Assembly: GCF_049965695.1 (NCBI RefSeq)
Contig: NZ_JBMFWB010000025.1
Coordinates: forward strand, 1 to 25,969
Reading direction: 5' to 3'
DNA length: 25,969 nt
From: Athalassotoga sp049965695
GTDB taxonomy: Bacteria; Thermotogota; Thermotogae; Mesoaciditogales; Mesoaciditogaceae
Shown here one piece after another: positions 13,578 to 20,588 of this stretch. The notes below the pieces were generated by a model that searched no databases, was not told where the DNA came from, and was given only the letters and a program-made list of their open reading frames with translations. A program made the position numbers and the translations under genes. Numbering within the stretch: the first letter of the stretch is position 1; every line of letters begins with the position of its first letter.

Positions 13578-15095
13578 TTGAAGATTTTGATGGTTTATCC
13601 AAGTTATCCCAACACATTTTGGAGTTTCAAATACGCCCTTAAGTTTGTATCCAAAAAAGCGTCCTTACCTCCGCTGGGACTTCTTACGATTGCAACATAT
13701 CTACCAAAAACATGGGATGTAAAACTCGTTGATATGAATTGCGAAAAATTGAAAGATGAAGATATAAAAAACGCAGATTATGTTTTTATAAGTGCAATGA
13801 CAGTTCAAAGAGAGTCTTCAAAGGAAGTCATAAAAAAGTGCAATGATTTTGGAATACCCGTCGTAGCCGGAGGACCGCTCTTTACAATGGAACCGGATAC
13901 ATTCCATGATACAGTTGACTATTTCGTGCTTGGAGAGGGCGAAGATATCATGGGTGATCTTATAAAAGATATTGAAAACAAAAAGGTCAAAAGATATTAC
14001 GTTAAAACTGCTTTTTGTGATATCGCAAAAACTCCTGTGCCAAAATGGGATTTGTTGAATCTTAAGTGGTATGCTTCGATGAGTATTCAATACTCGAGAG
14101 GATGCCCATACAACTGCGAATTTTGCGATATAGGTGCTTTGGGTGGAAGAGTTCCGCGTCAAAAAAGCGCAAAACAGATAATAGATGAAGTGCAATCTCT
14201 GTACGATGCGGGATGGCGCAAATCCATCTTCTTCGTGGATGACAATTTCATAGGCAACAAATCAAAGTTGAAGAAAGATGTGTTACCGGCACTCATAGAA
14301 TGGCAAAAATCCCACAGATATCCATTTACGTTTTACACGGAGGTTTCCATAGACTTCGCCGACGATGATGAACTCATGGAACTCATGTCTCAATCCGGTT
14401 TCGACAGGGTTTTCGTGGGAATAGAAACTCCGGATCCAGAAAGTTTGAAAGAAGCAAATAAATATCAAAACATAAAGCATGATCTTGAAAAATCAATTAA
14501 CAAGATACAGTCTTTCGGATTTGAAGTTCAAGGTGGATTCATAGTAGGCTTTGACAGCGATATGCCAACGATCTTCAAAAGGCAATTCGACTTCATACAA
14601 AACAATGGCGTTGTCACGGCTATGGTTGGTTTGTTGAATGCCCCTCGCGGAAGCCAACTCTACGAAAAACTCAGAAACGAGAATAGATTGCTCGGAGAAA
14701 TGACAGGCGATAACGTAGATGCCATGACAAACATAATACCAAAGATGGACTCCAAATCACTCGTGAGTGGCTACAAATCTTTGGTCGGTTTGCTTTACAA
14801 TCCAAAGAATTATTACAAACGACTTAAAGAATTTCTTTCGGTTTACAAAGTACCTAATTTCCCGAAATCAAAAATCAGCGCTTCGGAAATCGGCGCATTT
14901 TTAAAATCCATCTTTTTACTTGGAATATTTGGCAAAGAAAGAAAAGAATACTGGAAGATCCTGACATGGAGTTTATTTAAAAAACCCAAAGTGTTTTCCA
15001 AAGCGGTTTCATTTGCGATATACGGATATCACTTCAGAAAAGTAGCGGAAAAACTTTCTAAATCTGAAAAAAAAAGGGTTTTATCTGAAACGTGA
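13578..15095 (+). CDS. B12-binding-domain radical SAM protein (DUF4070-type)
   Basis: A 505-residue protein. Residues 1-140 form a cobalamin-binding-like Rossmann domain (ILMVYPSYPNTFWSFKYALK, GGPLF, DYFVLGEGED), and residues 165-370 the radical SAM barrel with C176-x3-C180-x2-C183 (YSRGCPYNCEFCDIGALGG). The C-terminal part matches the DUF4070-type extension. This family includes methyltransferases acting on unactivated carbons, for example hopanoid methylases, but the substrate here is unknown. The in-frame GTG at 13569 is part of the AGAGGTG ribosome site; TTG at 13578 lies 6 nt after it and is preferred. Its stop overlaps the start of the subtilase gene by 4 bp. Confidence 0.88.
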   Translation: MKILMVYPSYPNTFWSFKYALKFVSKKASLPPLGLLTIATYLPKTWDVKLVDMNCEKLKDEDIKNADYVFISAMTVQRESSKEVIKKCNDFGIPVVAGGPLFTMEPDTFHDTVDYFVLGEGEDIMGDLIKDIENKKVKRYYVKTAFCDIAKTPVPKWDLLNLKWYASMSIQYSRGCPYNCEFCDIGALGGRVPRQKSAKQIIDEVQSLYDAGWRKSIFFVDDNFIGNKSKLKKDVLPALIEWQKSHRYPFTFYTEVSIDFADDDELMELMSQSGFDRVFVGIETPDPESLKEANKYQNIKHDLEKSINKIQSFGFEVQGGFIVGFDSDMPTIFKRQFDFIQNNGVVTAMVGLLNAPRGSQLYEKLRNENRLLGEMTGDNVDAMTNIIPKMDSKSLVSGYKSLVGLLYNPKNYYKRLKEFLSVYKVPNFPKSKISASEIGAFLKSIFLLGIFGKERKEYWKILTWSLFKKPKVFSKAVSFAIYGYHFRKVAEKLSKSEKKRVLSET

Positions 15096-17584
15096 AAAAA
15101 AACCTTTTGTTTTTGGCCATAGCGATCTTCATGATCGCTGTTATTTTATCATCATGCTTTTTGATCCAGCATACACTCACAATAGATTCATCTCCGCAAG
15201 GAATCGAGGTACTTATCGATAACGTTCCGTACACCACGCCTGTATCGACAGAATTGTCTTACGGTTTACACACAATCAAAGTAATACCCACTTATGCGAC
15301 GACTGGCAATTACGCCGGTACATCGAACACTCAATATATTTTTTCTTCATGGTCTGACGGATCAACTCAAAATCCCCGACAGATAAATCTAACATCTTCT
15401 CAAAATTACTCATTCACACTTTCAACTTACTACAAACTTGTCCTTGGATCGAATATAGGCATTTCACCATCGTCAAGTCCTGTTTATCCAAATAATTTTT
15501 ATCCGCAAAATTCTTCGGTAGATATTACGGCACCACAAATTTCTGGATTCGTATTTGATTACTGGATCATAAACGGAGGAGTTGTAACCGGAAATCAGCA
15601 GACTCAGATTTTAACGCTTCCGACTCAGGCAACGGCTATTTACACGCAAATAGTTCCACCTTCAATTCCTTCAAACCCGTATCCTGAAAATGGAAGTACC
15701 GGCCTTTCAACGACGGTAAAATTAACCTGGTCGGGATACGACCCGAATGACTTTCCACTTACCTATTCACTCTATTTTGGAACTTCTCAAAATCCTCCGC
15801 TCGTCGCCTCAGGCCTTTCGACCTCAACTTACACGGTCTCAAACCTCAATTATTCGATGACATATTACTGGTACATTATCGCAAACAACGGTTATGCCTC
15901 GACGACAGGATCTCTGTGGTCTTTCACAACGCAATCGGCTCCAGAGCCGGCCGCATACGGGATCGTAAATGGAACGGTTAGTGTTTACACCGGTCAGAGT
16001 GTCTTTGTTTCATCTGCACCGGTTTATCAAAATGCAAACTGGCAAATACAAAAATACACGGGTCCCGATTACATTCCGGGACAGATAATCGTCGGGTTCA
16101 AAAGTGGCATCAGACCGAGTACGCTTTCTTTATATCCGTCTCCATTCAAATACAACGTTGTAAGCACTCTTCAAACTCCGAATTACGCGGTCAACGCCTC
16201 TTTGATAACCGTCTCAACATCAGTCGAAAGGGCTATCGGTTATTTCAAATCCCTTCCAAACGTCGTCTACGCCGAGCCCAACTACATAGTTCACGCTTTA
16301 TCGACTCCGAATGATCCGTATTTCTCAAATCAATGGTATTTACAAGATATCGAAGTACCGCAGGCATGGAATGTATCAACGGGTGCGAACACGGTGATAG
16401 TTGCCGTAATAGATACCGGTGTTTCATTGACACATCCGGATCTTCAAAACATACTCGTGCCAGGCTACAACTTTGTCAACAACACGACAAACACGATGGA
16501 CGATTTCGGCCACGGCACATTCGTTGCCGGCATAATAGACGCAGACACGAATAACGGAATTGGCATTGCGGGAATAAACTGGGGAGGTTCCAATTCCACG
16601 AAAATAATGCCGATAGTCGTCCTTGGATCGAACGGATCTGGATCTACTTATTATGTCAGCGAAGGCATAATTTATGCCGTCGAGCATGGCGCAAAGGTGA
16701 TAAATTTAAGTCTCGGCGGGATTGAATACGATCAAACGGAACAACTCGCATGCCAGTACGCATACAACAACAACGTTGTGGTCGTTGCCGCTGCCGGAAA
16801 CGATTCAAAAAATACTTTGGAATATCCCGCCGCATTTCCGACAGTTATTCCAGTCGCGTCTGTCGCTCCTTCAGGATCTTCATACACGCTCGCTTACTAT
16901 TCGAATTACAGTTCAACGGCCATCTGTGCACCCGGAGGACAGATGTATTCGCAAAATGATCCGAATGGAGTTTTTAGCACGACTTATTCGACATCGACAA
17001 ACACAAATGGATACGGATACTGGCAGGGTACGTCCTTTGCGGCACCGCAGGTCTCGGCCATAGCGGCACTTATGATAGCCCACAACATAACAGGTGTTGC
17101 AAATATAACTAAAATCCTCGAAAACACCGCGACATACATAGGCCCTCAATCAACCTTTGGATACGGTCTTGTTAATGCTTACAATGCCGTGACTTACAAC
17201 GGAGGGTGGGAGCCTATGATCATATGGGCACAGAACTCTTCCGGAATTGTGGCAACTGCTGTCGTTTCTCCGAATGGAAGTTTTTCCATGAAGGTACCGG
17301 TGGGAAATTATCAAATATATGCATGGCAGGACTTTAACGGAGACGGGCAGATAGATCAAGGCGACCTTTATGGGTATTACGGATATTCGGGCACCCAATC
17401 GACACCGATGACTTTGAATGTAAGTGCAAATCAAACTTACAATTTAAACATACAGGTAAGTCCCGAAATCAGCACCCCTCCATCTGTTTATGGCACATCA
17501 AAGAGTGCGCTTGACGAATTCATTCAAAGCCTCATAAAGGCCCATTATGAAAATCTCAGATCCTCTTTACAATCCAGTCGATGA
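15092..17584 (+). CDS. lipoprotein subtilisin-like (S8) serine protease, multidomain
   Basis: An 830-residue exported protease. The N-terminus has a lipoprotein signal with lipobox L19-S-S-C22, so it is probably anchored in the outer face of the membrane. Residues 28-68 look like a PEGA domain; 190-282 a fibronectin III-like domain (PENGSTGLSTTVKLTWS); 325-400 an I9-like inhibitory propeptide (YIPGQIIVGFKSG, VVYAEPNYIV). The S8 domain follows with D441 (VIDTG), H474 (GHGTFVAGI), N570 (AAAGND) and S648 (GTSFAAP). The C-terminal part has a carboxypeptidase-regulatory-like beta domain with a calcium-loop motif (D747-x-N-x-D-G). The start is GTG at 15092, overlapping the radical SAM stop. The 3' end overlaps the convergent hydrolase gene by 29 bp. 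Function is probably extracellular protein degradation. Confidence 0.9.
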   Translation: MKKNLLFLAIAIFMIAVILSSCFLIQHTLTIDSSPQGIEVLIDNVPYTTPVSTELSYGLHTIKVIPTYATTGNYAGTSNTQYIFSSWSDGSTQNPRQINLTSSQNYSFTLSTYYKLVLGSNIGISPSSSPVYPNNFYPQNSSVDITAPQISGFVFDYWIINGGVVTGNQQTQILTLPTQATAIYTQIVPPSIPSNPYPENGSTGLSTTVKLTWSGYDPNDFPLTYSLYFGTSQNPPLVASGLSTSTYTVSNLNYSMTYYWYIIANNGYASTTGSLWSFTTQSAPEPAAYGIVNGTVSVYTGQSVFVSSAPVYQNANWQIQKYTGPDYIPGQIIVGFKSGIRPSTLSLYPSPFKYNVVSTLQTPNYAVNASLITVSTSVERAIGYFKSLPNVVYAEPNYIVHALSTPNDPYFSNQWYLQDIEVPQAWNVSTGANTVIVAVIDTGVSLTHPDLQNILVPGYNFVNNTTNTMDDFGHGTFVAGIIDADTNNGIGIAGINWGGSNSTKIMPIVVLGSNGSGSTYYVSEGIIYAVEHGAKVINLSLGGIEYDQTEQLACQYAYNNNVVVVAAAGNDSKNTLEYPAAFPTVIPVASVAPSGSSYTLAYYSNYSSTAICAPGGQMYSQNDPNGVFSTTYSTSTNTNGYGYWQGTSFAAPQVSAIAALMIAHNITGVANITKILENTATYIGPQSTFGYGLVNAYNAVTYNGGWEPMIIWAQNSSGIVATAVVSPNGSFSMKVPVGNYQIYAWQDFNGDGQIDQGDLYGYYGYSGTQSTPMTLNVSANQTYNLNIQVSPEISTPPSVYGTSKSALDEFIQSLIKAHYENLRSSLQSSR

Positions 17585-18368
17585 TCGTTTTTCGAAATTC
17601 TGACGAGTATTGAGGATCGCAAAAGATTTCATGATAGGCGCCATCAAAAATTTTCAATTCTTTATCCTTTGAGGCGATGGAGGAGAACAACTTTTTCGTT
17701 CCATCGTATGGAACGATTTTGTCCTGCGATCCCGCTAACATAAGCACAGGCGTCGTGAAATATGGTGCCTTTTCAAAAACTATCTCTATATTTTTGAACA
17801 ATTCAGATGAAAGTCTTGCGGTTATCCTGTTGTGGACGAGTGGATCTTTTGTGTAGTCTGAAATAACTTCTTCATTTCTCGAGATCGTTTTTGGATCTAT
17901 GCCGTTGTTGAAGGCCATCTTAGGGTTTAAAGTTGAAAAGACCCGTGCAACTGCCTTGGTCAGAGCCGGAACATTTTGTGAAGAAAATGCGCCGCTTGAA
18001 AGTACAGTACCCTTTAAGCGTCCCTGGAATTCTTCGTTGTACCTTGCGGCGATAAGACCGCCAAGACTGTGACCCAACATGAAAATCGGAAGGTTTGTCT
18101 TTTGCATCTTTATGAAGTCATCTATGTCTTTCAGAAAATCCTCAAAATGATCCACATATCCTTTTATAACTGGATTCTTGCCATGTCCTCTTTGATTGAA
18201 TCCAACCATCTCAAGACCGGCAGCGTTGAATTCTTTGGATATGACATCATATCGTGAGACGTGTTCACCAAGGCCATGAATTATCACAACAACTGCTCTT
18301 GCACCATTTACAGGCCATCTGAAAGCATCTGTCTTTCTGCCATTCAAGGTTATTTCAGCAGATTCCAT
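17556..18368 (-). CDS. alpha/beta hydrolase, monoacylglycerol lipase-like
   Basis: A 270-residue serine hydrolase of the Hydrolase_4 (monoacylglycerol lipase/lysophospholipase) group. The nucleophile elbow is GHSLGG with S101; the likely acid is D216 (LAGSQDKIVP) and the base H246 (DGAYHEIF). The oxyanion region is IHGLGEHVSRY, and NQRGHGKN is the conserved second motif. There is no signal peptide, so it is cytosolic. It starts 9 bp behind tsaC with a GAGGTGA ribosome site. The last eight codons overlap the 3' end of the convergent subtilase gene. Substrate is probably a medium-chain monoglyceride or another carboxyl ester. Confidence 0.9.
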   Translation of the reverse strand: MESAEITLNGRKTDAFRWPVNGARAVVVIIHGLGEHVSRYDVISKEFNAAGLEMVGFNQRGHGKNPVIKGYVDHFEDFLKDIDDFIKMQKTNLPIFMLGHSLGGLIAARYNEEFQGRLKGTVLSSGAFSSQNVPALTKAVARVFSTLNPKMAFNNGIDPKTISRNEEVISDYTKDPLVHNRITARLSSELFKNIEIVFEKAPYFTTPVLMLAGSQDKIVPYDGTKKLFSSIASKDKELKIFDGAYHEIFCDPQYSSEFRKTIIDWIVKRI

Positions 18369-18377
18369 TTTATCACC

Positions 18378-19007
18378 TCACGAATTAACATTGCCTATAA
18401 CTTTCTCTATCTCCTCAACGCTGATTGCCCCGATTCTCAAAATTTTAGGAGGATTGACCGTCATATCTATGACAGTAGAAGGAAGACCTTTCTCAACAGG
18501 GCCATCGTCTACGTAAAGATCTACCGAATCTTTAAGATAATTATATGCATCTGTACACGTGAGGGGATCTTTTTGACCTGAAAGATTTGCGCTCGTCGCA
18601 GCAATTGGTCCGACCAAAGCGGAAAGATCCCTGAAAAATTTGCTTGACGGCATCCTGAAACCAACGGTATAGCCGTAAGAGATGGCCGATCGGGGAACGG
18701 CACAAGACGCCTCCAAAACTATTGACAAAGGTCCTGGCCAGAAAGTTTTCATAAGATCGGAGACCTTATCCGAAACATACCTTGAAAGATCAAAAACATG
18801 TGCCATCTTGGATATATGTATAAGCAACGGCTTGTCAAAGTTTCTTCCTTTTATTTCATATATATGCTTTATGGCATTATCATCGTCCAAAAGTACACCT
18901 ACGCCATAAACGGTTTCGGTTGGGAAAACAACTGTACCCCCATTTTTCAAAATGTCCGAGGCAATTTTTAAAGTTTCTGGATCTTTAGAAGATAGTATTT
19001 TGGCCAT
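18378..19007 (-). CDS. tsaC: threonylcarbamoyl-AMP synthase (TsaC/YrdC/Sua5 family)
   Basis: A 209-residue YrdC-domain enzyme that makes threonylcarbamoyl-AMP from Thr, bicarbonate and ATP for the t6A37 modification of ANN-decoding tRNAs. Signatures are GGTVVFPTETVYGVG near residue 25, KGRNFDKPLLIHI, FWPGPLSIVL and GPIAATSANLSGQ. It is the short TsaC form without the Sua5 domain. The chosen ATG at 19007 has AGGAGGG 4 nt upstream; a longer reading to 19118 would run through tRNA-Leu and is rejected. It begins 15 bp after the tRNA-Leu terminator, with no visible promoter of its own. The hydrolase gene follows after 9 bp. Confidence 0.93.
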   Translation of the reverse strand: MAKILSSKDPETLKIASDILKNGGTVVFPTETVYGVGVLLDDDNAIKHIYEIKGRNFDKPLLIHISKMAHVFDLSRYVSDKVSDLMKTFWPGPLSIVLEASCAVPRSAISYGYTVGFRMPSSKFFRDLSALVGPIAATSANLSGQKDPLTCTDAYNYLKDSVDLYVDDGPVEKGLPSTVIDMTVNPPKILRIGAISVEEIEKVIGNVNS

Positions 19008-19022
19008 TTTCCCTCCTCGATA

Positions 19023-19049
19023 CAAAAATGAGTCGCTTAGTTGCGACTC
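19023..19049 (-). terminator. terminator after tRNA-Leu (GAG)
   Basis: On the minus strand GAGTCGC, loop AACTAA and GCGACTC form a stem followed by ATTTTTGT. It ends 15 bp before the tsaC start, so tsaC may depend on read-through. Confidence 0.8.
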
Positions 19050-19063
19050 TGCTTTTACCCATC

Positions 19064-19150
19064 TGGTGCCGAGGGCGGGACTTGAACCCGCACGAGCGTA
19101 AGCCCACATGCCCCTCAAGCATGCGTGTCTGCCAGTTCCACCACCTCGGC
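19064..19150 (-). tRNA. tRNA-Leu (GAG)
   Basis: 87 nt with a long variable arm and encoded CCA. The acceptor GCCGAGG pairs with CCTCGGC; the stem CATGC/GCATG holds TTGAGGG, giving anticodon GAG. Confidence 0.97.
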
Positions 19151-19160
19151 AATCCTAAAT

Positions 19161-19189
19161 ATCATATCAAAGAAATAAAATTATGTCAA
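19161..19189 (-). promoter_or_regulatory. promoter of tRNA-Leu (GAG)
   Basis: On the minus strand TTGACA (19184-19189) and TATGAT (19161-19166) are 17 bp apart, and the -10 box lies 10 bp before the tRNA 5' end. A perfect -35 and optimal spacing fit a strong stable-RNA promoter. Confidence 0.85.
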
Positions 19190-19196
19190 GTTCTAA

Positions 19197-19272
19197 TGGT
19201 CAGGGCGACTGGATTTGAACCAGCGACCTCCAAGTCCCGAACCTGGCGTTCTTCCATCTGAACTACGCCCTG
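19197..19272 (-). tRNA. tRNA-Pro (CGG)
   Basis: 76 nt with encoded CCA. The acceptor CAGGGCG pairs with CGCCCTG, with the C1-G72 pair typical of bacterial tRNA-Pro. The stem CCAGG/CTTGG holds TTCGGGA, giving anticodon CGG. Confidence 0.97.
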
Positions 19273-19280
19273 TTTTGAAA

Positions 19281-19310
19281 ATTATACCATGAAAAGCACA
19301 AACACGTCAA
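19281..19310 (-). promoter_or_regulatory. promoter of tRNA-Pro
   Basis: On the minus strand TTGACG (19305-19310) and a perfect TATAAT (19281-19286) are 18 bp apart, 8 bp before the tRNA 5' end. It is divergent from and close to the spoVS promoter. Confidence 0.85.
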
Positions 19311-19322
19311 TGTTAACATATA

Positions 19323-19351
19323 TTGACTTTAGGATTTTGAATGTGTATAAT
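19323..19351 (+). promoter_or_regulatory. promoter of spoVS
   Basis: TTGACT (19323-19328) and a perfect TATAAT (19346-19351) are exactly 17 bp apart. The leader to the ATG would be about 37 nt. Confidence 0.88.
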
Positions 19352-19394
19352 TATCTTGATCGTTTCTCTAACAAATGCCAAGGAGGCAGAAATT

Positions 19395-19658
19395 ATGGAA
19401 GCTCTGAAAGTTTCTTCGAAATCGAAACCCACGGCAGTAGCAGGTGCACTTGCTGGAGTACTTAGAGAAAACGGCAAGGCTGAGATTCAATCCATCGGGG
19501 CAGGAGCGGTAAATCAGGCTGTCAAAGCAGTTGCAATAGCGAGAGGATATGTTGCACCCAGTGGAATGGATCTCGTTTGTATTCCATCTTTTGTCGATAT
19601 AGAAATCGATGGAGAGATGAGAACAGCCATAAAGTTTGTCGTTGAGCCAAGAAAATGA
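19395..19658 (+). CDS. spoVS: stage V sporulation protein S-like, Alba-fold nucleic-acid-binding protein
   Basis: An 87-residue protein of the normal SpoVS length. The family sequence is clear: EALKVSSKSKPTAVAGALAG, then IQSIGAGAVNQAVKAVAIAR near residue 40, and the C-terminal TAIKFVVEPRK. SpoVS-like proteins are small Alba-like factors widespread in non-sporulating thermophiles, and presumably bind nucleic acid; the role is not established. The frame is open further upstream, but ATG at 19395 with AAGGAGG is the clear start. It is a monocistronic gene with a near-consensus promoter and its own terminator. Confidence 0.96.
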   Translation: MEALKVSSKSKPTAVAGALAGVLRENGKAEIQSIGAGAVNQAVKAVAIARGYVAPSGMDLVCIPSFVDIEIDGEMRTAIKFVVEPRK

Positions 19659-19661
19659 TCG

Positions 19662-19685
19662 AAAAGCGCCTAAAGGCGCTTTTTA
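19662..19685 (+). terminator. bidirectional terminator between spoVS and dppA
   Basis: AAAGCGCC, loop TAAA and GGCGCTTT form an 8 bp stem followed by TT on the plus strand; on the minus strand the flanking run also gives T residues. It overlaps the dppA stop codon and serves both convergent genes. Confidence 0.85.
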
Positions 19686-20534
19686 CTTTCCCATATCCGT
19701 GCCAACCCGAGCGGTATATACAACGGCAAGCATTGTCTGGATCAAAGTGGCGTAAGAGTTACATGTATACTTCACGCTCCGTCCGTCTATTCTTTTTAAA
19801 CCAGGTATAAGCATTGATTCATCGGCCATTTCAGTGGAATTGAATTCCACATCGAGTTCATAAGGTGAATTGAATTTATAGAGTTTTATCGACTTATCGT
19901 AAGTTCTGTCGAGTGCCGTCTTTACACCTGCAATTATTTCCCTTTTAAGCACATTTTTAGGCCGCATGATCGCGGCAAATCTGCTTAAGCCGGTTTTCGT
20001 TTCTATTAAAACGGTGCTTTGAAGTGTGTCTTTTAACTCATCCACAAGCGCATGATCTCCTATGACCAAAGAAACCGGTATTCCAAACTCACCTGCGAAT
20101 GCAGCGTTTATCAGAGTTTCATTCATTCTCATGCCATTTATTTTCATCGTGTGTACGGATGCGGACGAATAGGTGTGATCCATTATTCCATGAATAGCGC
20201 CAACACCGGCATGATATCCAACAAAAAAGACCGTGGAAAATGATTCGTCTAATCCGGCCATCATGTAATAATCTCGAAGTCCACCCCTTAAAAGATAAAG
20301 TCTGTCGTCGTATCCTGTAAAATCGTAAGATATATTTTCTCCGAGTGCGTGAGAATCGCATACAAGTATCTGATCTACATTTGAATTTTGTTTTGACGCT
20401 TTTACTCCATCAACAACCCATTGAAGCGTTTCCTCAAGATATCTATTCAAAAATCGTGGATCTTTGTCGCTCACCTGATGCCATGAGTTTATTCCGGGTA
20501 GTCCTTCCATATCCGTAGAAATGTAGATTTTCAT
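19683..20534 (-). CDS. dppA: D-aminopeptidase, peptidase family M55
   Basis: A 283-residue zinc aminopeptidase of the DppA family, which releases N-terminal D-amino acids such as D-Ala from peptidoglycan-derived peptides. Metal and catalytic candidates are D8 and E10 (STDMEG), H62 (CDSHALGEN), H108 (VGYHAGVG), H120 (DHTYSS) and E139 (MNETLIN), arranged as in the family. There is no signal peptide. The ribosome site GAGGAGG precedes the ATG. It is the last gene of the iadA-SBP-dppA transcript, separated from the solute-binding gene by a strong hairpin. The context suggests scavenging of cell-wall or racemised peptides. Confidence 0.92.
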   Translation of the reverse strand: MKIYISTDMEGLPGINSWHQVSDKDPRFLNRYLEETLQWVVDGVKASKQNSNVDQILVCDSHALGENISYDFTGYDDRLYLLRGGLRDYYMMAGLDESFSTVFFVGYHAGVGAIHGIMDHTYSSASVHTMKINGMRMNETLINAAFAGEFGIPVSLVIGDHALVDELKDTLQSTVLIETKTGLSRFAAIMRPKNVLKREIIAGVKTALDRTYDKSIKLYKFNSPYELDVEFNSTEMADESMLIPGLKRIDGRSVKYTCNSYATLIQTMLAVVYTARVGTDMGK

Positions 20535-20546
20535 AACTCCTCCTCA

Positions 20547-20560
20547 ATCTAAATTTAGAT
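20547..20560. promoter_or_regulatory. 14 bp perfect palindrome upstream of dppA
   Basis: ATCTAAATTTAGAT is a perfect inverted repeat directly before the dppA ribosome site. It could be a regulator site or a weak RNA stem; nothing in the window identifies a partner. Confidence 0.35.
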
Positions 20561-20561
20561 A

Positions 20562-20583
20562 CGGTCCTGCAAAAGCAGGACCG
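20562..20583 (-). other. intercistronic hairpin between SBP gene and dppA
   Basis: CGGTCCTGC, loop of 4 and GCAGGACCG give a GC-rich 9 bp perfect stem six bases after the solute-binding gene stop. There is no following T-run on the minus strand, so it is less likely a terminator than an mRNA 3'-end stabiliser that raises the abundance of the upstream cistron, as seen for many solute-binding-protein operons. Confidence 0.7.
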
Positions 20584-20588
20584 TCAAT

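Noticed and set aside
16245..17434. Several frames of 60-110 codons on both strands inside the subtilase gene
   Set aside because: They are arginine- and histidine-rich shadow frames with no ribosome sites and no family similarity.
19008..19118. N-terminal extension of tsaC
   Set aside because: It passes through the tRNA-Leu gene and its terminator; the ATG at 19007 with AGGAGGG is preferred.
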